From contig JACGWO010000004.1 of the NCBI GenBank assembly GCA_034509735.1, forward strand, positions 9,405,395 through 9,469,394: a stretch of 64,000 nucleotides of DNA, in the 5' to 3' direction. A program made the position numbers and the translations under genes. Each line of letters opens with the position of its first letter. Within the stretch, counting starts at the first letter, position 1. Of this stretch, positions 21,971 to 35,278 are shown piece after piece. This DNA comes from Sesamum alatum. Its lineage: Eukaryota > Streptophyta > Magnoliopsida > Lamiales > Pedaliaceae. The notes beneath the pieces are model-generated. The model saw only the letters and a program-made list of their open reading frames with translations, made no database searches and was not told the origin of the DNA.

Positions 21971-23428
21971 ATGGTTGACGATCTGAATAACCTCCAGCGG
22001 AACCTCCAACTTTCCGATGATGAGCAACGGAGTATTTATGATGCCATTGGGTTTATGGCACAGTGATATCACCCAACAGGGGTACTTTCTGGTTGGTAAA
22101 CTACTGGGCCGGCATACATTCAATTTCGAGGCTTTCAAAACTACTATGCTCAATTCCTTCAATCGCCGTGGTATGGACTTCCGATTGATCGAAGAAGGTA
22201 GAATTCTGTTCAGATTCAATCATTCCTTGGATCGACGCAAAGTTATGGAAGGAGGACCTTGGGCTTTGGATAAAAACCTCCTAGTTCTTCGGCAGATTGA
22301 GGAGAATGATAACCCTGCGCATATCGACCTATCTTGGACGGATTTCTATATTCATGTACATGACCTACCCTTAAGCCGAATGATGAAGGAAATCGCAACC
22401 TTCATTGGTAACCAACTTGGGATATTCTGTGACGTTGATCTCAACAGGGGTGGACAAGGCTGGGGCTCATCCCTACGTATTCGTATTGGTATCTACATTA
22501 CCAAACCTCTCAGGCGGATCATGAAGCTTTGTACTACTATGGGCGAAGAATCGGTAATCTCCTTCTCGTACGAGCGTTTACCAAACTTCTGCTATTGGTG
22601 CGGCAAATTGGGCCACATCATGAAATTCTGCGATTGTCAGTATGAGGACGGATTTGATGAATCGCAAGAACAACTCCCCTTTGGTCCTTAGCTGAGAGCT
22701 ACTACCCCGGCCGTGCTTCGAACTAGGGGAACCCCTCAACAGCAGCCCTGACCATCTCTCTAGTCCACACCTTCCAGTTGGCCCCCTCCTCCCACCAACT
22801 CCCGGGGTCCATCCATCTTCAGCTTCTCTAAAACAACCTGTCCCTCCCCAGAATTCCCTCACATATCTACTTCTAATCTACCCTTTATGCTACGCACACT
22901 CACTTCTTCCTCAAACCCAAACACCAGCACCACTAATCCGGCTAACACCTCTTCCACTACATCTAATAATCTCACACTGAATTCATCTATCCTTTCTTCT
23001 GCTACTGTCTACAGCACCTCTGGTCAATCAGCCCCCAATCTTCTGAACACTGCACCTACCTCTACACACTCCCCTACATTTAACACCTCAGATCATATTA
23101 ACAGCTTTCCATCCCGTCCCTCATCTTCCTCCAACCCTCCACGTCTAACTCTTCCTAATATACCTCTCCACCTTACTCTTGATCATATTCCATTACAATC
23201 TCCCTCTCACTCCACATCTTCCTCCCTCAAATCCAGGCGTAAGAAACCAAGTCCTAGGAAAATCATTTCAGTCAAAAAAAACATAAACTCATCGACAAAA
23301 CTCTTGAAGCCACATAATCCCCTTCCAAGAGTATCAAGCAATCGGATGATGATCAGTTGGATATTTCTGAGGTCCCTATGGAATCGGCGGAGGCTGAGGT
23401 TCAGCCCGCCAGGCATTATAAATCTCCT
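21971..23428 (+). pseudogene. LINE ORF1: DUF4283 and CCHC zinc knuckle protein
   Basis: The natural start is probably ATG 21971 (MVDDLNNLQRNL...), followed within 30 codons by a one-base frameshift near 22060 into the main frame (22017-22691). That frame holds a DUF4283 domain with HTFNFEAFKTTML and MEGGPWALDKNLLVL, then a CCHC zinc knuckle, CYWCGKLGHIMKFC, at about residues 195-208. A TAG at 22689 ends it where plant LINEs usually have FGPWLRA, so it is a Trp-to-stop change. A Ser/Pro/Thr-rich tail continues in the same frame to about 23450, with further stops near 22749. ORF1 binds LINE RNA. Confidence 0.85.
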
Positions 23429-26400
23429 ATGTTGGACTATCAAGGCTTAGGGGGGCCCTCAATAGTTAGAGGTTTAGAGTCTCTTATTCGGACTCACAAC
23501 CCCCTACGGGTCTTCCTCTCAGAGACCAAGTGCACCGGAACTAGGATTGATCGACACCGTCAATGTTTCGGCATGAATGGAATTAGTTTTGATAGTTCAG
23601 GTAGAAGTGGTGGTCTTGCATTATTTTGGGACAAGTCCGTTTGCTGCTCTCTCCGCAGTTTCTCCAAAAATCAAATCGACGTCATAGTGATGGCTACTGA
23701 TAACTCACACACTTGGAGATTCACAGTCTTTTATGGCGATCCTGACATCTCGAAACGAAAATACTCGTGGGACCTTCTGAAACGATTAGCGGCACAGTCA
23801 TGTCGTGAATGGCTTGTCATCGACGACTTTAATGAAATTCTCATGCAATTGAAAAAATCGGGAGGGAATCCGCGACCAGCGTGGCAAGTTTGAGATTTTC
23901 GCGACACACCGACTTCAGCTGAATTATTTAATTTAGGCTTCGTCGGGGATCGATTCACCTGGTTTAATAGACATGGTCATCCCGGAACGGTGTTTGGACG
24001 TCTTAACCGTGGCTATTGTAACCGGAATTGGCTGTCTTTATTTCCTGATGCCCAAGTTCGCCACCTTTCTAGCATTTATTCCGATCATTCACCGCTGCTC
24101 ATTGAACTGAAACCGCACCTCCACCCTCATCGGCAATGTTGTAAACCCTTCCGATTCGAAGCGGCTTGGATTAAGCGAGATGATTGTGAGAAATTGATTA
24201 AGGAAGCATGGACACAGGCTAGGCATGGACTTGATAGGAACTCACTGGAACTCCATTTTACTACCTGCAAAACGAGACTGTCAGCGTTTGGTTCTAAGGG
24301 ACAGAATCACTTTCAGAAAGAGATTCAAAAGTTGGAAGGAGAACTTCTTGCTATTCGCAAACAACCAATTACACCGACTACTAAGCTGCAGGACAACAAT
24401 ATCCGACGTGAACTTGAAGACACTCTTCAATCTGAGGAAACGTATTGGAAACAACAAGGGAAAGCGCACTGGTTGAAAGAGGGGGATCAAAACACTAGCT
24501 TTTTCCACAACCAGGCTAGTCGGACATTCAAGAAAAATCTTATAACTCAACTCAAAGACCCAAACGGGAACTAGATGGTTAAAGACTCGGATATTGAGAA
24601 CCACATTATTTCACACTTCGATAAGGTGTTCAGCTTTTGCAATCCGCCGGATAATGATTTAAAACAAGGAGTCGAAGCCATGACAAGGAAAGTGGACTCG
24701 GAAATGAACTCGGAACTCTTAAAGCCTTACTCTGTTGAGGATATCGTTGATTTCTCATATGCCCCCCTAAAATCTCCGGACCCTGATGGTATGCCCCCTA
24801 TCTTCTTTCACAAATTTTGGCATATTATCAAGCATGAAGTTATCTGCTGCGTGTTAGCTATCCTTAATGATCACTCACTTGAACCCTCACTCAACTTTAC
24901 TCATATAGTCTTGATCCCTAAATGCAATAATCCTGAATTCATATCCCAATTTCGACCTATTAGCCTGTGCAACGTAGTGATGAAAATTGCTACCAAGTGC
25001 ATTGCTAACCGGTTGAAACTATTTCTTGATAAGATTATCTCCCCCACTCAATCGGCATTTGTGCTTGGTAGGCTTATTTCTGATAATATTCTTATTGCCT
25101 ATGAGATTAACCACTTTTTGAAAAATAAAACTTGGGGCAATTCGGGTCATATGGCTATCAAACTGGACATTAGTAAGGCGTATGACAAGGTTGTGTGGAG
25201 CTTTCTCCGGCAGGTACTCCTTAAACTAGGCTTCCATGTTCATTTCGTTAATCTTATTCTTCTTTGTGTCTCCTCTGTGTCGTATTCGATTATGTTAAGT
25301 GGCAGGCAATTTGGTCTCATCACTCCCAAACGAGGGCTTCGTCAGGGTGACCCACTCTCGCCGTATCTTTTCCTCCTATGCACAGACGCCCTTACTTCGC
25401 TTATCTCGAGGGCAGAGGATAGGGGTGAACTCCATGGTATTCGAATATGTAGCGGTGCTCGTAGTATCTCCCACCTACTATTCGTAGACGACATGTTGAT
25501 TTGCAGCGAAGCTTCAATTAAGGACATGGAATGTATCCAATCTATCCTCCGTATCTTTGGAAAGGCGTCGGGACAAGAAGTGAATTTGGACAAATTTGTT
25601 GTTGTGTTCAGCACGAACACACCCGAACACATCCGTGAGTGCATCTCGTCTGGCCTTGGAATCCGATGTGCTGAAAAACATGATAAGTATCTTGGCCTGC
25701 CGTCGGTTGTTGGGTGTTCTAAAAGTGAAGTCTTTTCTTTTCTCTATGATAGAATCTGGGCAAAGGTTAGCAATTGGAATGACCGACAACTCTCCCAAGC
25801 TGGTAAGGAAGTTCTCATCAAAGCCGTATTGCAATCCATCCCCACTTATGCGATGAGTGTTTTCCGACTGCCGGACTGCCTAATTCGTGAAATTGAAGGA
25901 ATGATTGGGAACTTCTGGTGGGATTCTAGTGATAGAAGGAAAATTCATTGGCTAGCTTGGAATAAATTGACAACTTCGAAAATGAATGGAGGACTAGGAC
26001 TTCGTGATTTGAGAAGCTTCAACTTGGCCATGCTTGCTAAACAATTTTTGCGACTCCTTACTTGTCCCGACTCTCTTCTCTGCCGGCTCCTCAAGGCTCG
26101 TTACTTCCCTGATACCAGCATTCTTGAGGCTGAGGTAAGTACGCGACCCTCTCTTAATTGGAGAAGTATCCTCTCCTCCAAACCGATTGTCCAAAGGGGA
26201 TACCGTTGGCGTATTGGTGACGGACGTTCAACACGTATTTGGATTGTCCAATGGATTCCCCGAGGTCCAACCTTTCGGCCTAGTATTCATCTTGGCCCCT
26301 TGCCGCCGCCTACTACGGTAAATCATCTTCTCGACACTTCTGGATCCGATTGGAATGCGAATTTAATTGAGTCTCTATTCTTCCCCCCCCCCCCCTATGA

Positions 26401-27526
26401 TGCACAATCTATCCTCTCCATCCCTATTGGCAGGACTCATATGAAGGATGAAATCATTTGGCACTATTCTAAATCTGGGACTCTCTCAGTGAAATCAGCA
26501 TACCATCTAGTATGCAATATGAACAGAGAACACTTACCGAATTCTTCCTTCAGCAGCTCAGTGGCTTGTCATTCAGGTTGGTTGAGCATATGGAATGCTA
26601 AAATTCCCAACAAGATTAAGGTTTTTGTGCGGCGACTATGTCACGGTGCTCTCCCTACAGGGGCTAATATCCGTCATCGGATTCCAACGTCGACGAACTG
26701 TTGTCCATTCTGCAATGACGTTAATGAAACAAGCCGTCACACCTTCTTGCATTGTCCCTTTAGCCGAATGACATGGTGCTTATCCTCACTTCCTTGGTCA
26801 GTCATCTCCTGCTGGTCATTTAGCACCAGAGACTGGATCTTTCATGCTCATAAATCACTCGATTTGAAAGAGTTTGATCTATTCCTTACTATCTGCTGGA
26901 GCATTTGGTGGCACCGAAATATCAGATGGTCCGAGGGATCTACGCACAAACCTGATGAAGTGATTTCCTTTGCATGGAGTTTTCTTCATTCACTCACCGA
27001 GGCGACATCTTTGGGTCCTAATTCCCCTCAGACACATCCTGCTTCCTCTTGGCAACCTCCATCCTCTGATTGTATCAAGATTAATTACGAGGCTGCAATC
27101 TTCTCGGATTCTGGGGATTTTGGTATTGGTGTTGTAGCTCGCAACCACTCTGGTGATTGTATCGCTTGGCTCTCCCGCCGCCTTCATAGGACGATCAGCC
27201 CTGACGTCGCGGAAGCTTGGGCTGCACGAGCCGCAGCCGAACTTGCTTCTGAGTAACAGTGGCCTAAAGTTATCATCGAAGGAGACTGTGCGCATTTGGT
27301 TCAACAATTGGAGGACAAATGCAAAACTTCAGCCATCACTGCACCTCTTGTTTCTGATATCGTTACTCTTCAGTTGCAATTTTCTTCCTGTTCTTTCTCT
27401 TTTATTCGTAGAACTGGTAACTGTGTTGCCCACACACTTGCTCGGGCTGCTGTTTCTTTTGATTCAGGTCTCTCATACCTCCCATCTTATTATTCTGAAC
27501 ATTTGTTGGCTGATAAGCCACACTAA
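23429..27526 (+). pseudogene. LINE ORF2: endonuclease, reverse transcriptase, RNase H
   Basis: The span is exactly 1366 codons in one frame with only three internal stops: TGA 23891, TAG 24572 and TAA 27254. The N-terminal apurinic-type endonuclease has LSETK and a YSDHSPLLIEL end, but its first motif reads LDYQG where WNCRG is usual, so a catalytic Asn is lost. The RT contains PDGMPPIFFHKFW, a GLRQGDPLSPYLF motif and FVDDM at the catalytic centre with both Asp kept. A zf-RVT segment follows (CPFCNDVNETSRHTFLHC), then a plant RVT_3 type RNase H with EGDC in the last 130 residues. It nicks target DNA and copies LINE RNA into it. Confidence 0.92.
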
Positions 27527-27569
27527 TAGATGATATTTTTCCTTAAAAAAAAAAGTTATTATGTAATTT

Positions 27570-29301
27570 CACTTCAATTATTCGGATACTTTGATACTTT
27601 TTGTCAATCAAAGAGTCTTAACAATATATATTCTTACTCTTTGTTAGTCCGTCAACGTCTTATTTTTGTTATAGACGATACAAGGCGTCAGATACTCAAC
27701 TGTGAATAGATGTTAAAACCTCAAAATTGCCCTGAAACCACTCCGAAATCATGTAAAACTGCACTTTTGATCTTGATTTTAAAAGTGGAAATTTAACAAA
27801 TTATTTTGTAAAATTGCCAATGACAATTCGATTTGAAAATAGTTTAGAAAAAATTAGACCACTCCATGATCATACCTGGACAAATGAATACATGGAAAGA
27901 CAAGAATGATATTTTACATTTTTTTATTAACTGGCGTAGAACCCATGCTATGCACGCTTATACGAATATTCATATAGTTTAAAATAAATAAATTTTTTTA
28001 TAATATATTGCACTATAAATGAATCTTTTACGTAAAATAGAACTTTCATTTTTAATAGGTAAAACATAGTAGTTTTGAATTTTTACTCTATTTTGATTGT
28101 TATTGAAAATGATATTTTCCTACACATACAACATATTTCTACTTATCAAAGTTTGCATTTGTATGATGATTACTTTCAAACCGTTATGACATTCTATTAA
28201 CTATATAGATCATTTTTACATATATCAAGCCTTATATAAAATATAAAAAATAAAAAATCACTTAAATGTATTATTTGTATTATATAATTTATCTTCCATA
28301 AAAAAAACTATATTAAAGTACATAAATCTAAAATGATCTTACTTATTAAAAAAATTCTAGAAGCAAGAACAGAAACTTACTTTTAGTCGTTAATAGGTTT
28401 GGTGATGAGAAAAATCATAATAGGAATTATGAATTATATTATGTTAATTCCTATTGATATATATATATATATACATATTAATTGAACAAAATTGTTTGAT
28501 TATCTGTTATTTAATCACCAAAAATAAATAAATCAAAGAAGACAAAAGCCAAAAGTAAAAGAAAGTATTGTAAATATTTTTAGCTTTAAGGTAAAATCAT
28601 AAAATAAAAAATGAAAATAGTATTTAAGATATATTAAGGAATTGAATTAATCTCTGTATTTATTATTAATCTAACACACGCCTATAAAATTTTCAATTAA
28701 AGTAAAATATACATAAGAAGAAAACAAAATTGAAACAATCGTATGGACTTTTTCTAGAAAAGAGTTTAAATTACACAAATATGAAAACACATATAGTTAC
28801 ATGTGAATGTAAAATTTTACAAGACATATGATCATAGATCTAGTAGAATCATATTTAGATACTTTGAGAAACTAATACATAAAAATTAAAATTTGATGAT
28901 TCTTTTCATCTTGTAAAACATTATTAGTAGACCAAAAAAAAAAAAGAAAATGATACTTGAAAAAGAGCGAATAAAATTAAATTATAAAATAAAAATTTAA
29001 TGGATGGAATTATATAATATAAAAAATTTGGCGTATAAAAAAATACAAAAGGGTAAGTATTTAAATATTAATAGAACTAAATGTCAGATTAAGTATAGAA
29101 TTATAGAAAAAAATATTAAATAAAATATGCACATATTAAATAACTGAATCTATTCCTTTTTGTAGGAAATCAAACCGAACCAAAAAAAAAAGAAAAGAAA
29201 AAACAACATAATTAAAATATAAAAAAAACTTCAACGAATATGAAACTATAATATATAAAAAGAAAATGGTGTATAAAATGGTTAAAAGTGGTGAATATTT
29301 T
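27570..29301. other. Intergenic, AT-rich
   Basis: No gene, RNA or complete element seen. There is an (AT)n run near 28459-28474. A phrase near 27938-27975 (GGCGTAGAACCCATGC...GCACGC) resembles a Helitron 3' end but fails the end rule. Confidence 0.45.
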
Positions 29302-29310
29302 AAAAATATA

Positions 29311-30182
29311 GGGATAGTTACACTCTCCTCCCTTGAAGTTTGGGGTAATTATATGTAGATCCCCGATGGTTTGGAAAATTATACCTAATACTCTTTTTTT
29401 TTCACCCAACAAATAGATCCTTCAATTAATAAAATTGACAAAATTTGCTAACATCAACAGAAAAATTGAATAAAAATCCATTTTTGCCCTTGGGGGACTT
29501 ATTACAAGTCAAATGTATATATATATATATATATATATTATCAAACTACCTTCATACATTAAACACACTTGTGCATGTGAGTTTGTTTTTAATTAAATTA
29601 AATCATAAGAGTAATAGTGTAATATATTTAATATATTTAAAGTATTATTATATTAAATAATTTTTAAGTAATAAATAACTAGATTGGTCAAAATAAATGT
29701 AGCTCTTAACATATACATACACTATTTTTTTTATTTCAAATATATTTATACACTCTAAAATTATATATATATATATATGCACACTATATTATGTAATTTA
29801 ACTAAATATTTGGAAGACATATATTCTGATAACTCAATCGTAAAAAACATATCACTATGATAACATAAATACAGTATTTACATCCTTTGTGATACTTTAA
29901 TAATAGCAAAAAATATTCTCTGTAATTTTGTCGTCTTAGTCTAAAGCATTTGTTCATTTCCACACAATAGGGTGTCAATTTTTTCATTTTAGTCTTTCAA
30001 ATTTTTATGCTCTTTTTTAATTCTTTTTAGCCACATATTATGGGTAGAAAGGTAAATTGATTACTTTTGTTAAGGGGTCTTGACATCTTTTATAACTAGG
30101 GGTACTAGATGTAATTTTTCAAATTACAGAGGGTCTACATGTAATTACACTAAACCTTAGGGAATGGGAATGTAATTATCCC
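29311..30182. mobile_element. MULE-type TIR element (872 bp)
   Basis: The left end is GGGATAGTTACACTCTCC and the right end reverse-complemented is GGGATAATTACATTCCC. Both continue with a form of GTTTGGGGTAATTA/CATGTAGA. Flanks AAAAATATA (29302-29310) and AAAAAAATA (30183-30191) match at 8 of 9. The interior contains two AT microsatellites and no coding sequence. Confidence 0.75.
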
Positions 30183-30191
30183 AAAAAAATA

Positions 30192-31057
30192 AGATATAAA
30201 CAACAGATCAAATAGATACAAATAAATGGTAAAAAAAATACGTAACTATTAACACTATCCTTCTTGTAGAAAAACATAAATAAAAAAAAGAATGAAATAT
30301 GAAAAAGAAAAAACAATTAACCACAAAAAATCTAATGGATGAAACTATAATATGTATAAAAAAACTAGTGTATGCAAAGATACAAAAGAATAAATATTTA
30401 AACATAAATAAACTAAATAATAAATTAAGTAAAATCATACAAATAAATGTTAAAACGAACTATGTATCATTTATACTAAATAAATCTATTCGTTCTTGTA
30501 GAAAAACAAAATTAAGCAGTAATCCCTATAAAAATCTGAAAAAATCTAACACAGGGAGAGATATAAAGTAAAGGAAACATAAGAAAAGGATAAAAATTAT
30601 TAATTCAATAACTTTCAAGTATTATAAAAAATAATATATAAAAAATAAAATGATAACATTAGTCTACCCATAAAAGATGAGTGTAAAAGACGAATAAACA
30701 TTAAAAGTTTAATATACAAACCTTCAAAGATAATGAAAAAAACCAAATAAATTAATATATGCCATAAAAGAACAATAAAAAGAAATGTATGCAGTCTTAA
30801 GTTTTCAAATTGTTTAATGGAGAATAGATAATCGATAGAATTAGGCCTATTTAATAAATGAAGAGATGCAGAGTGAATTCTTCTATTTAAATAAAAATCC
30901 AATGGAGACCATGATCGTTAGGTAAGTTTAAGATAATGAAAAATTGAATTACTATTACAATTTTGGAGGTAAGATTTCAGATAAATACAAAAGAAATATA
31001 TAATATATTTAAAGTAGATGATTTTTCTAACAAATAAGATTTTTTTCTTGACAATTG
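30192..31057. other. Intergenic, very AT-rich
   Basis: Lysine-, isoleucine- and phenylalanine-rich open frames on both strands reflect base composition. Nothing else seen. Confidence 0.45.
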
Positions 31058-31066
31058 ACAATTCAA

Positions 31067-31932
31067 GGGATAAATGCAATTTTGGTTCCTAAACAATTCC
31101 ACTAAAGCAATTTTGGTACTCAAACTTTTTGAGGTTGCAATATCAGTCCCCAAGCATTCATTTTTTAAGCACTTTCGGTCCTTCCATTAGTTTGGCCGTT
31201 ATACTTGACGGAAATTCATTTTTTTTAACAGAAAAAATGTTATTTTGCACCTACTTTTGTACTATTTTTCAACTTTTAGTCTAATACACTTATTTTTTTC
31301 ATTTTTCTTCAAACTTGAAGAGATAAATAATCAAAAAATATTGAATTTAAGCAACAAATTTGGTATAAAATCTTCACAAAATTTATCAATAATCTATTTT
31401 GTGTATAATACAATACCTAAAACATGTGCAAAGCAAAAAACAACATAAATATTAAAAAATAAACATCCTTGGGTTTTATACATGTACAACATAATTAATG
31501 CAAGGATGTTTATTAGATATTCATAACATTTTTTTGACACCTACCAACCTAATTAGTGCAAGGATGTTTATTTTTCAATATTTATGTTGTTTTTTTGCTT
31601 TGCACATGTTTTAGATATTATATTATACACAAAATAGATTATTGATAAATTTTGTGAAGATTATATAGCAAATTTGTTGCTTAAACTCAATATTTTTTTG
31701 ATTTTTTATCTCTTTAAGTTTGAAGAAAAATAAAAAAAAAATCTATTAGACTAAAAGTTGAAAAATAGCACAAAAATAGGAGTAAAATAATATTTTTTTA
31801 TAAAAAAAAATGAATTTCCGTCAAGTATAACGGCGAAGCTAACGGAAGGACGAAAAGTGCTTAAAAAATGAATGTTTGAGGATCAAAACTGCTTTAGTGA
31901 TATTGTTTAGGGACCAAAATTGCATTTATCCC
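31067..31932. mobile_element. Long-palindrome MULE-type element (866 bp)
   Basis: Perfect 9-bp duplications ACAATTCAA at 31058-31066 and 31933-31941. Both ends read inward GGGATAAATGCAATTTTGG. The two arms are inverted copies over most of their length (about 31067-31468 and 31565-31932), leaving a short centre, so a transcript would fold into a hairpin of several hundred base pairs. No coding capacity. Confidence 0.88.
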
Positions 31933-31941
31933 ACAATTCAA

Positions 31942-33281
31942 TTATAATGTTAGAGATAAGATTCAGATAAATTGAAAATAAATATTTCAGATATATTTAA
32001 CCAAATCTCATTTTCAAGATCATATCGATTCAAATTAATTTCTATTTATCTTAAACATATCCATATTTTAGGATTATATTTTATTTTTTGATTATTAAGA
32101 ATTTTTTTTATTGATTAAAAACCTCATCTACTTTTAATTAATTAAAATTTCTTTGTATTTATCTAGATAAATTCACTTATCCAAATAAAAGATAGTTTAT
32201 GATGAAATCAAAATCAAGTTGAAAGGAAAAAAATATAGACAATATAATTAAAAGAAATTCGGAATGAAGAAATAAGTAATAAGTGATATATTTATATATA
32301 TGTGTGTAGTTTATGAAATAAAATAACATATACCTAGGAATGAAAAATTAATATGACTATTTGATTGAAAAAATTACAGAATTTAAAAGAAAAAAATACG
32401 AATGAATAATTGTAGCTAAATGATATGTATATATTTAAATAGAAAAATTAATCGATGAAACAAATAAAAAATATAATTTAGAGATAGAATTTTGGATAAT
32501 AAAAAATAAATACTTAAACATATTTAAAATAGATGGAATTTTTAACCAATAAGTTTTCTGTTGATAATTAAAAAGTTCCAAATTATCAAAATTTAGCATT
32601 TTGTCAAAATTAACTTGATCATTTCGATCAACTATCGTTTTACTATATATATAAAGATAGATACCGTTATATATTTTCTTTTTTACAATTCATTTCAGTA
32701 TTCATTACATATATCCAAATATCAAAATGCTAATCATTGCGTCAGTAGTTTCAATTCAAATAGACATTTATACAACCATATCTATGATTCTTGAATTTCA
32801 TAACCTCTTAATTGTAAGATTCTGATCTTGCCACTATCATTGAAATACACGTTGATGGTAAAATTTGGACTTTTTTGTTGTACTTCATCTATTCTAAATT
32901 TACAATTTATATTTGTGTTTAACTATTTTATCCTTTTTATAAAGTAGTACGAGAAATAAATCGATAACTATTATTAAAATAAAAAACCTATACTCACATT
33001 AATGTGATATGAATCAATGATTTTATAGTCATAAAGCCCCCGTTTCACCAACTAAAAGAGTGTTTGGGTGAGCTTATAAGCTTTTAAAAGCATCTTATAA
33101 AAATATTTAAGAGTTTATAAGATGTTAAAAAGTGTTTGAAAATTTTATTTTAAAAAATAGTTTTTTTTATTAAAAAATAAAATGTGAGGACGTTATAAAC
33201 TCGTTGAAGAAAAAAACAAAAGTTCTCAAGTTATTTTTTAAATTTTAACAAAGTCCTTCAATTTTGATTATATTATAATTA
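31942..33281. other. Intergenic, AT-rich
   Basis: Nothing recognised beyond simple AT runs. Around 33055-33140 a phrase (GTGAGCTTATAAGC...GCTTATAA-like) looks like a small inverted repeat, without a confirmed duplication. Confidence 0.42.
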
Positions 33282-34344
33282 GGGTTAAAAGCAAACACCC
33301 CCAATGGTTGGGTCGTTTTGCACTTTGCCCTCCAACTTTTTTGTTTTTTACATTCGATCGCCCAACCTTTGGGTTATGTAGCACTTTTCACTCCAACCAT
33401 TTTTTTACATTTTAGGTGAATCTAATTGGAATATTCCACTGTGTGGGATGGACGCCCTTTATACGAGTTATAGGGTGGTAAATTTATAATTTCATCCATC
33501 AACTTACAAAAACAAAAAAATAAAAATAAAAATAAAAATAAAACTCAAATTTTTAGTCTTTCCCCTCCTTCGTCACCCACCTTCACCCAAATTTCCGAAT
33601 TTTAGGTCTTCACATTTTCAGCCACTGTCCACCTCTTCGTTGTTGTCGTCCGCCTCCAGCAGTTGCACCACCATCTTCGCAGCCGTCAACTGCCGCCCAC
33701 CTCCTTCGCCTCTCCTACTGTCTTTCTCCCTTTTTCAAATTTTAGGTCTTTTCCCCTTCTCCAAATTGAGTTCCACTATCACAACTACCAACTAATTGCA
33801 AGAATTGTACAGGAGTTGGAAAATAGTTCGATTCAAAGTGGGGGTTTGGTGAAGGTGATTGGCAATGACATATAAAAAAGAAGACTAATTTTTGGGTTGT
33901 TTTTCTTTCTTTTTTTTTTTCTTTTGAATTTGGGTTGTGCGGGTGTTTGTGAAAGAGGTGGCCGAGGCTGTCTCGGGAGGCGAAGGAGGTGGTTGAAGGT
34001 GGTTACAATGGTGGATGAAGGTGGTCACCAATGGCGGATGAAGAAGATGATATTGATTTTATGATTTTTTTTTTTCGATATTTCTGATTTTTGGGTTTTT
34101 TTCTTGAAATTAGGGTGTGAAATTATAATTTATCCCCCCTCCCCTTTAGTACACTAAAAACGCGTGTCTTTACGCCCTCGAAAAATTCCTATTTTATTCC
34201 CCAAAAAGTGAAAAAAAGAACAAAGTGCTATAAAAATCAAAGGTTGATGGTGAAGTGCAAAAAAGAAAATGGTTAGGGGGCAAAGTACAAAACTACCCAA
34301 ACCTTTGGGGGGGGGGGGGGGAAGGGGGTGTCTACTTTTAACCC
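33282..34344. mobile_element. TIR element, probably MULE-type (1063 bp)
   Basis: The ends are GGGTTAAAAGCAAACACCC and, from the right, GGGTTAAAAGTAGACACCC. Flanking 9-mers TTATAATTA and TATTAATTA match at 7 of 9. The interior has a C-rich half (about 33560-33730) and a G-rich half (about 33960-34035) that look partly complementary, with CACC/GGTGG phrases. A G run of about 12 lies at 34308-34320. The open frame at 33663-33875 has no recognisable domain. Confidence 0.65.
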
Positions 34345-35275
34345 TATTAATTATAAAATTATCATCATCAACATTTTATAGAATTAATCTTATTTATCCA
34401 AACGGGTGTGGGAATTATCTCACAAAGGCCGTCTTACTACCTTCCTACAAACTATATGATCTTCAGACAAGTTTTGAATTCATTTCCTTCATTCAAGGTC
34501 TTTACGCTCCGACTCCAGTACATCCTAAATCCTAATATGTACGGACTCTCCGTGACCATTAAATCACTTTGTCCGTGGTTCACGTGTAATTGCACAATTG
34601 GGTAATTTCTATAAATAATCGCTCTCCATATTTCAGGTACAACTTTTGCTACTTAATATTCTTATAATCTTCATTATTCTTTTCTTACGATCTGCTAACT
34701 TAAGCGCTGGAGAGTTATAACCGAGCACTCCCTAATTTTCAACGTAGTGTATTTTGTAGGCAATTCTTGAATAATCAAGGAGTATCTTGTTAAATTGGAG
34801 TAGGAATCACTATAAAATCACTTGGACATTTGTCCCGTGTTTTAGGAACAACACAAACACTTCAAAAATTTGAAAATTTGAAGGGAGAAATGTGATTGAG
34901 TTGCAACAGTAGCGGAGAAGCAAACACGAAAAGGGATAGCTTTACCTTTATCACTACGTCAGCGTGAAGGTTTTTCGTGCTTTTAAGGGACGTAATTGCC
35001 CTTCCCAAATTAAATTCTTTCCTAATTTCCCTTTTCACCAAATGCCAACTCTTCCTAATTAAATAATAACAATAATTATGCCCATTGGTACTTAATTTAA
35101 ATATTTCTACCTACTTCAAATGGTATATTAATTTCTTCACCAACAAAAATAAATAATTATAACAGTACATGACGTAAGCATACATCCCATGTTGATTACA
35201 GAAAAAAAATTTGAGTGGTTTATAAACTTGAGCCTCTACTCTCTAACCAGAGGTGTAGTCAAGCCCTGCTAAGCT
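34345..35275. other. Intergenic
   Basis: AT-rich sequence with no supported gene. Mixed-composition stretches around 34400-34980 carry no readable domain. Confidence 0.42.
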
Positions 35276-35278
35276 TAA

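Larger units (their letters stand above)
21558..27553 (+). mobile_element. Full-length L1-type LINE (about 6.0 kb)
   Basis: A complete non-LTR retrotransposon bounded by a perfect 16-bp target duplication and ending in a short poly-A tail (about 27545-27553). In order it holds a 5' UTR of roughly 410 bp, ORF1 (RNA-binding) and ORF2 (endonuclease, reverse transcriptase, RNase H), then a very short 3' UTR. Perfect duplications and few disabling mutations suggest a fairly recent insertion. It cannot move by itself as it stands because both ORFs are interrupted. Confidence 0.92.

Noticed and set aside
27938..27975. Possible Helitron 3' end (GGCGTAGAACCCATGCTATGCACGC)
   Set aside because: It does not end in CTRR next to T, and no 5' end was found.
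30299..30571. Lysine/asparagine-rich frame
   Set aside because: A by-product of extreme AT content with no domain.
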